This document shows, in pieces, positions 5,534 through 9,749 of a stretch of 9,749 nucleotides of DNA. Each line of letters starts with the position of its first letter. Within the stretch, counting starts at the first letter, position 1. The stretch is from Dehalococcoidia bacterium (GTDB lineage: Bacteria; Chloroflexota; Dehalococcoidia; SHYD01; SHYC01). The position numbers and the translations under genes are program-made. The notes under the pieces are model-generated. The model saw nothing but the letters and a program-made list of their open reading frames with translations, did no database searches and was not told where the DNA came from. Location of the stretch: assembly GCA_016844365.1 (NCBI GenBank), contig JAENIT010000050.1, forward strand, positions 1-9,749, given 5' to 3'.

Positions 5534-5926
5534 ATGGTAAGTCGAATCTCTTTTGCTCTAACTCTCGGCCTAGGGGTTATTCTGCTAGCCGGCTGCGAGC
5601 AGAGCAGTAGTGAGCCAAAAACTCAAGTCTCTGGAGAGGTAACGATAGCAGCCAGCGAGTGGAAGTTTGAGCCTGCTAGCATCCGCTCGCAAGTAGGCAA
5701 ACCCACTAAGCTGACCCTGCGCAACGACGGAAAGACTGATCACAACATCACTATCCAAGGGATGATGGCTGACGGGAAGGAGTTTGTGATACAATCTAAA
5801 ACTGGCGAGTCTACGACCATGGAGTTCTCCCCAGATAAGGCGGGAACATACGAGATATTCTGTAGCTTGCCCGGGCACAAAGACGCCGGTATGAAGGGAA
5901 AGGTGGATGTAGCCGCAGGCGGCTAG
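5534..5926 (+). CDS. Lipoprotein cupredoxin (plastocyanin-like blue-copper protein)
   Basis: The protein has 130 residues. A signal peptide with lipobox (residues 9-21, LTLGLGVILLAGC) predicts lipid anchoring at Cys21 on the outer face of the cytoplasmic membrane. A single cupredoxin domain follows (about 33-126), with type 1 copper ligands His70 (TDHN), Cys110, His115 and Met120 in the pattern C-x4-H-x4-M (FCSLPGHKDAGM). ATG 5534 is chosen over ATG 5513 because AAAGGAGGT (5518-5526), a strong ribosome binding site, ends seven bases before it, and because the signal peptide then begins cleanly. It is the first gene of the oxidase operon, 21 bp ahead of coxB, and most likely donates electrons to the CuA site of CoxB in place of cytochrome c. 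No c-type haem motif (CxxCH) is found in CoxB, which fits a copper-protein donor. Confidence 0.88.
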   Translation: MVSRISFALTLGLGVILLAGCEQSSSEPKTQVSGEVTIAASEWKFEPASIRSQVGKPTKLTLRNDGKTDHNITIQGMMADGKEFVIQSKTGESTTMEFSPDKAGTYEIFCSLPGHKDAGMKGKVDVAAGG

Positions 5927-5947
5927 TACCCCTAAGGAGTCTAAACG

Positions 5948-6703
5948 ATGACCGGAAAAATCCAGGCCTTAGTCTTATTCATAGTCTGGGCTGTGGTCTC
6001 AGCGGCAGGGATCGCTGTGGCCTCGGCCATCGACTACTTCCCCTCTCCTGGGTCATTAGAAGCCCATACTATAGACAACGCCATGACTGTCATGATGGTG
6101 CTTTCAGTGCCTGTCTTCACTATGGTTGTAGTGCTCTTGGTGTACAGCATGGTGCGGTTCCGCCATAACGGAGAGCCGGAAGAGGATGGACCACCCATCC
6201 AGGGCAACCTTCCCCTGGAAGTCACATGGGTGGTGGTCACCTTTGCTCTAACCGTTTTTTTGGCCGGGTACGGGATAAGAGAGCTTCTGGCGCTCCGAAG
6301 CCATGGTCATGGAGCAGAGGCAGCTCAGAATGAACTGGTTGTAGAGGCGAGAGGGAGTCGGTGGTTCTGGCAATTTACTTACCCAGAGCAAGGTATCGCC
6401 TCCAGCCCAGAACTGGTGCTTCCCGTGGGACGAAGGGTGCGCTTTCAGGTCACCGCATCGGATGTGATCCATTCCTTCTGGGTACCGTCCTTCAGGAGCA
6501 AGATAGACGCGGTGCCCGGCATTACTACCACGGTGTACGCCACCCCAGACAGGGTGGGTTCCTTCAAGGAGGACTACAACTTTAGAGTGCAGTGCGCAGA
6601 GTTGTGCGGCTTGGGTCACGCCACTATGAAGTCCTCGGTGACTGTGGTGGAACAAAAGGATTTTGACGCCTGGGTCTCACAGAAAAAAGGCGCTAGCAAT
6701 TAG
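5948..6703 (+). CDS. coxB: Cytochrome c oxidase subunit II (CuA subunit)
   Basis: The 251-residue protein has hydrophobic segments at about 5-27, 48-68 and 91-110 and then an extracytoplasmic cupredoxin domain. The binuclear CuA ligands are all present: His175 (VIHSFW), Cys216, Glu218, Cys220, His224 and Met227 (QCAELCGLGHATM). RWFWQFTYP (138-146) is the aromatic region through which subunit II accepts electrons. The protein receives electrons from the donor and passes them to haem a in CoxA. There is no fused cytochrome c domain (no CxxCH), unlike caa3 oxidases. The first segment may be a signal peptide or a third membrane helix. TAAGGAG at 5934-5940 precedes the start. The coxA gene begins nine bases after the stop codon. 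Confidence 0.95.
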   Translation: MTGKIQALVLFIVWAVVSAAGIAVASAIDYFPSPGSLEAHTIDNAMTVMMVLSVPVFTMVVVLLVYSMVRFRHNGEPEEDGPPIQGNLPLEVTWVVVTFALTVFLAGYGIRELLALRSHGHGAEAAQNELVVEARGSRWFWQFTYPEQGIASSPELVLPVGRRVRFQVTASDVIHSFWVPSFRSKIDAVPGITTTVYATPDRVGSFKEDYNFRVQCAELCGLGHATMKSSVTVVEQKDFDAWVSQKKGASN

Positions 6704-6712
6704 GAGAGTAAT

Positions 6713-8542
6713 ATGACTTTCTTACCCATCATCAAGGGGCTAATCCTCGCCGCAATTGGATTCGCAGCAGGTGGCGGCTTGGCCACCCTTCTCAGCGGCT
6801 TGGCCGGGAAGCCCCCCAAGGAGCCGATCATAGCCCTTGGCTATGTGTTCGCCCTTATTGGCTGGCTCTTGGGCGTGGGGGTTTGGGACGTATGGGCTAG
6901 GGAGTGGTTTGGCCTCCCGGTTAAGCACGATGACGCCCAAGGCTGGCGCCGCTACTTCCGCTTCACCATAGACCACAAGGTCATCGGCATTCAGTACCTG
7001 GTAACCTTCATGACTCTTTTTCTGCTAGCTGGTCTTCTGGCAATGATGATGCGGCTGGAGCTAATGGCCCCAGGACGGACTATCATAGGGCCTAAAGAGT
7101 TCAACACTACCATGAGCCTCCACGGCATCATCATGATCTCGGTGGCGGTGGCCACTATCATGGGCGGATTCGCCAACTTCATGCTACCCCTCCTTATCGG
7201 CGCTGAGGATGTAGCCTTTGCCAGGATTAACGCCTTGAGCTACTGGCTCATTCCACCCGTGGGGATTCTCCTAACCCTCACCCCTCTTTTCGGCGGCTTC
7301 GACTCTGGCTGGACCGCCTACCCGCCCCTGAGTGTAACTAACGCCACTGGTCAGCTCCTTGTTCTTCTAGCCTTCATCACCTTCGGACTCTCTTCCATCC
7401 TGGGCGGCCTCAACTTCGTCACCACTATCATTACTCTCCGAGCCCCCGGTATGACCTGGGGGCGGTTGCCCATCTTCGTCTGGTCCATTTTTGTCTCTGC
7501 CATCATGAGCCTTACTGCCACCCAGGTCGTAGCAGTAGCCCTTATTACGGTAGTTCTGGATAGAGTGGTGGGCACCTCGTTCTATAACGCGGCCCAGGGC
7601 GGTAATCCTTTGCTGTACGAGCACCTTTTCTGGTTCTACTCCCACCCAGCGGTCTATATCATGATCATCCCCGGCTTCGGGGTGGCCCTGGAGGTGTTGA
7701 CGCACTTCTCCCGCAAGCCTCTCTTCGCCTACAAGTGGTCGGTTGGGGCCTTTATCGCCATAGCCGTGATGAGTTTCACGGTTTGGGCTCATCATCTCTA
7801 CACCAGCGGTATGTCAAACTCTCTTCACATCCCCTTCATGGTCACCACGGAGATGATTTCAGTCCCTACCGGACTGATCTTCTTATCCGCCCTGGGGACT
7901 ATCTGGCAGGGGCGCTTGTGGCTCACAACCCCTATGCTCTTTTCACTAGCCTTCGTCTTTAACTTCCTCATTGGTGGCATCACGGGGATATTCCTGGCCG
8001 ACGTCCCCACCGACATCCACCTTCAGGATACATACTTTGTGGTAGCCCACTTCCACTACACCATCATGGGAGGAGAGGTCTTCGCCATCTTCGCTGGAAT
8101 ATATTACTGGTTTCCCAAGATCACGGGACGTATGTTCAACGAGAAGCTGGGGCAAGTCCACTTCTGGTGGATGTTCGTAGCCTACAACGCCACTTTCCTC
8201 ACCATGTTCAGTGTGGGGATGCAGGGAATGAACCGGCGAGTGGCTGATTATCCCGCGGAATTGGCTGGAGGCAACTTTCATACCAGCATATTTGCTTTTC
8301 TGTTAGGCGCTAGCTTCCTGGTGTTCGTGCATAACATGGTGCGCTCCTGGGCCAAAGGGCCAAAGTCCGTTGCTAACCCATGGCGAGCCCGCACCCTGGA
8401 GTGGCAGACCTCTTCTCCGCCACCATTGGAGAATTTCCTGATGGAGCCCCATGTAGTTGATCATCCCTACAACTACGGCGTTCCCGGATCCGTACATGCC
8501 ATAGTTGGCCCAGCGGGTGCAGGGGGGCAAGAGCGACAGTAA
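6713..8542 (+). CDS. coxA: Haem-copper oxidase subunit I, A2-type (YSHPxVY)
   Basis: This is the catalytic subunit that reduces O2 to water and pumps protons; 609 residues. Haem a ligands are His137 (MSLHG) and His448, haem a3 ligand His446 (VAHFHY), CuB ligands His311, His360 and His361 (YSHPAVY, WAHHLY). Tyr315 is the residue that cross-links to a CuB histidine. Residues 309-315 read YSHPAVY: the D-channel Glu of A1 enzymes is Ala and the YS pair is present, which defines A2 oxidases. Asp166 (IGAEDVAF) matches the D-channel entry Asp. At the K-channel, where A-type enzymes usually have PTGxK, this protein has PTGLI (Ile389), so the Lys is missing. An N-terminal extension of about 75 residues with two hydrophobic segments precedes the usual start (RYFRFTIDHKVIG, 80-92). 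GGAG just after the coxB stop is the ribosome binding site. Confidence 0.95.
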   Translation: MTFLPIIKGLILAAIGFAAGGGLATLLSGLAGKPPKEPIIALGYVFALIGWLLGVGVWDVWAREWFGLPVKHDDAQGWRRYFRFTIDHKVIGIQYLVTFMTLFLLAGLLAMMMRLELMAPGRTIIGPKEFNTTMSLHGIIMISVAVATIMGGFANFMLPLLIGAEDVAFARINALSYWLIPPVGILLTLTPLFGGFDSGWTAYPPLSVTNATGQLLVLLAFITFGLSSILGGLNFVTTIITLRAPGMTWGRLPIFVWSIFVSAIMSLTATQVVAVALITVVLDRVVGTSFYNAAQGGNPLLYEHLFWFYSHPAVYIMIIPGFGVALEVLTHFSRKPLFAYKWSVGAFIAIAVMSFTVWAHHLYTSGMSNSLHIPFMVTTEMISVPTGLIFLSALGTIWQGRLWLTTPMLFSLAFVFNFLIGGITGIFLADVPTDIHLQDTYFVVAHFHYTIMGGEVFAIFAGIYYWFPKITGRMFNEKLGQVHFWWMFVAYNATFLTMFSVGMQGMNRRVADYPAELAGGNFHTSIFAFLLGASFLVFVHNMVRSWAKGPKSVANPWRARTLEWQTSSPPPLENFLMEPHVVDHPYNYGVPGSVHAIVGPAGAGGQERQ

Positions 8543-8587
8543 GGGTACGGTTATTGGTTAATCCCTAGATAAAGCGGAGGTAACCTT

Positions 8588-8815
8588 ATGGAGGAGTCTC
8601 GTCAAGGTGGGTTGATGCGCTTGGGCTTGATAGTGTTCATAATCGGCACCATACTAATCGTTGCGCAGTACGCCCTCGCCAATACAGTGCGGCATGGCGT
8701 CATACTCCCCATCTATGCGCTGGCGCTCTTTTACACTGCCATAAGCATCAAAGTAGCATCAAAGTCTTTATGCATATCACCCAACTGTGGCACCCGGAGG
8801 AGTAAAGATCCATGA
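8588..8815 (+). CDS. Small two-helix membrane protein in the oxidase operon
   Basis: The gene encodes 75 residues. Two hydrophobic segments are predicted, about 10-31 (LMRLGLIVFIIGTILIVAQY) and 38-55 (VILPIYALALFYTAISIK), followed by a polar tail containing two cysteines (SLCISPNCGTRR). The start has GCGGAGGTAA at 8575-8584, and the stop overlaps the coxC start by four bases (ATGA), implying translational coupling. Its place between coxA and coxC is where small subunit IV (CoxD/CtaF-like) or assembly proteins are often found, but I do not recognise the sequence as one of these families. A structural oxidase subunit is the best guess. The oddly polar, Cys-containing tail may be real or simply read-through into the coxC leader. 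Confidence 0.7.
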   Translation: MEESRQGGLMRLGLIVFIIGTILIVAQYALANTVRHGVILPIYALALFYTAISIKVASKSLCISPNCGTRRSKDP

Positions 8816-9375
8816 CAACAATTACTCACGCCCACAAACAGGCTAGCCGTCTTTACATCAACAGGCTCGGCCTCTGGCTGTTCATTATATCAGAAGGCTT
8901 TCTCTTTTCGGCGCTAATCTCCAGCCGATTTTACCTCCAAGGCCTGAACCGGCCAGAGGAGTTGAACCAACCCCTAGGCCTTGCCATAACCATTACCCTG
9001 TTGCTAAGCGGCCTCACTGCATATCGGGCAGAGACTTCCGCTGCCTTCGGCAATCAGTCGGGTTTCATGCGCAACTGCCTAGCCACTATAGTTCTTGGCA
9101 GCCTGTTCTTGTTGGGAGTTGGGATAGAGTGGAGCGAGGGTTTCAAGCATTTCCCACCCCATACGGGCTATGGGACTCTATTTTTTACCGTAACAGGGTT
9201 TCACGCTTTCCACATGATAAGCGGTCTGGGGGTACTGATCCTGGTCCTTCTCCTAGGCCGTAACGGACGCTATCGGCCAGGAAATTTCTGGCCTGTAGAG
9301 GGGGCGGTTAAGTACTGGCACTTTGTGGACGTAGCCTGGATCTTCATATACCCCACACTGTACCTCGTCGGGTAA
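8812..9375 (+). CDS. coxC: Cytochrome c oxidase subunit III
   Basis: The 187-residue protein has about five membrane helices, the short bacterial form. Family signatures are LGLWLFIISEGFLFSALIS near the N-terminus, FFTVTGFHAFHMISGLGVL (about 123-142), and the C-terminal VEGAVKYWHFVDVAWIFIYP. Subunit III stabilises subunit I and helps proton uptake through the D-channel. GGAGGAG about 11 bases before ATG 8812 is the ribosome binding site, and the start overlaps the preceding small gene by four bases. This is the last gene of the operon: no haem o/a synthase or assembly factor follows within the window, and no clear terminator hairpin is seen after the TAA. Confidence 0.93.
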   Translation: MTTITHAHKQASRLYINRLGLWLFIISEGFLFSALISSRFYLQGLNRPEELNQPLGLAITITLLLSGLTAYRAETSAAFGNQSGFMRNCLATIVLGSLFLLGVGIEWSEGFKHFPPHTGYGTLFFTVTGFHAFHMISGLGVLILVLLLGRNGRYRPGNFWPVEGAVKYWHFVDVAWIFIYPTLYLVG

Positions 9376-9406
9376 CCCAGGTGACGGAACTGTGGCGACG
9401 GTTTCT

Positions 9407-9535
9407 CTAATCTCTCCGAACTTCGCGAATGATCACCAATTCGGCGATGTAGGTCGACTGATCGGCTAACCGCCCCAGGACATGGGCCTTCGATTGGTCA
9501 TAAAGGGCCTCTATATCGTCGTCGTCATTGCTTAC
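9407..9535 (-). other. 43-codon open stretch without start, possible gene remnant
   Basis: On the minus strand the frame is open from a TGA (9536-9538) to TAG (9407-9409), reading VSNDDDDIEALYDQSKAHVL, then GRLADQSTYIAELVIIREVR. No ATG, GTG or TTG lies near its beginning and no ribosome binding site is evident. It directly follows the broken receiver fragment, has protein-like composition and may be residue of the same decayed gene or of a different lost one. I do not recognise it. No other gene is visible in 9376-9749 besides this and the receiver fragment. Confidence 0.25.
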
Positions 9536-9539
9536 TCAA

Positions 9540-9749
9540 GTCGTCACGCCAATAACCCCTGTCGCTCTAGTCCCCTTTTGCTTTACGCATAATGACTGGA
9601 GTGCTGCTCTCCCGCCACAGGCTTCGGTACACCTCTAGCCCATTGAGTATTGGAAGGATAATGTCTAGAATAACGAGGTTGGGCTTCACCTGCCCCTAGC
9701 GATGTCAAGAGTCACCTCTCCATCATCAGCCACATTAACTCGATAGCCC
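9540..9749 (-). pseudogene. Decayed response-regulator receiver domain (fragment)
   Basis: Read on the minus strand from the window edge, 9748-9692 gives GYRVNVADDGEVTLDIARG, the alpha1/beta2 part of a receiver domain. A frame change at 9691-9690 is needed to continue from 9689 as VKPNLVILDIILPILNGLEV, then YRSLWRESSTPVIM, which contains the phosphoacceptor Asp (LVILD), the LP turn, NG and the conserved Thr/Pro (STPVIM). The frame then meets TAG at 9567-9569. Short matches to the next receiver segment (DRGY...DDLSK) appear beyond it in other frames before similarity ends near 9540. The conserved Lys (KPF) and the DNA-binding domain are absent. With at least one frameshift, a stop and a missing C-terminus, it is a pseudogene of an OmpR/PhoB-like response regulator. 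Its 5' end lies outside the window. Confidence 0.7.

Noticed and set aside
7367..7795. 142-codon minus-strand open frame over coxA
   Set aside because: It is polar and low in complexity, lies opposite membrane helices of CoxA and is a shadow of the hydrophobic codons.

Overview
This window is about 9.7 kb of bacterial DNA with moderately high GC. All recognisable intact genes lie on the plus strand. The gene mix, the A2-type oxidase and the use of TGA as a probable selenocysteine codon would fit a deep-branching thermophilic or subsurface lineage such as Chloroflexota. No rRNA or other phylogenetic marker is present, so that placement is only a guess.

Region 1 (1-4426) is a compact redox/cofactor cluster. 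It starts with the 3' part of a NirJ/AhbC-like radical SAM-SPASM enzyme of tetrapyrrole metabolism. Next is a DsrE-family protein whose reading frame is interrupted by one in-frame TGA (1232-1234), exactly where relatives carry the first Cys of a CGTC motif. The frame stays intact on both sides, and a short hairpin with a G-rich loop lies at SECIS distance. The gene is therefore best read as a 117-residue selenoprotein (UGTC motif), not a pseudogene. A sulfide:quinone reductase-like flavoprotein follows 26 bp later, then a 68-residue two-cysteine protein of unknown function, a pentapeptide-repeat protein with a Cys/Gly/Ser tail, and a second, complete radical SAM-SPASM protein resembling the TIGR04053 group.

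Region 2 (4427-5533) is regulatory. It holds a PAS-LuxR transcription factor with four cysteines in its PAS part, flanked upstream by a 9-bp inverted repeat and downstream by a terminator-like hairpin. Next is an unusual nested palindrome: two copies of CTACCC-N4-GGGTAG forming a perfect 18-bp inverted repeat, just upstream of the oxidase operon. Its 6-4-6 geometry suits a LuxR/GerE-type dimer, so the neighbouring regulator is an obvious candidate to bind it.

Region 3 (5534-9375) is an aerobic terminal oxidase operon: a lipoprotein blue-copper protein (likely electron donor), CoxB with a complete CuA site, CoxA of the YSHPxVY (A2) type whose K-channel lysine position reads as Ile, a small two-helix membrane protein, and CoxC. 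Region 4 (9376-9749) is decayed: a minus-strand response-regulator receiver fragment with a frameshift and stop, followed by a 43-codon open stretch without a start.

Taken together, the left half looks like sulfur/selenium redox chemistry plus tetrapyrrole (haem) maturation, and the right half like a haem-copper respiratory chain under a dedicated redox-responsive regulator. The functional link between the halves is inferred from adjacency.
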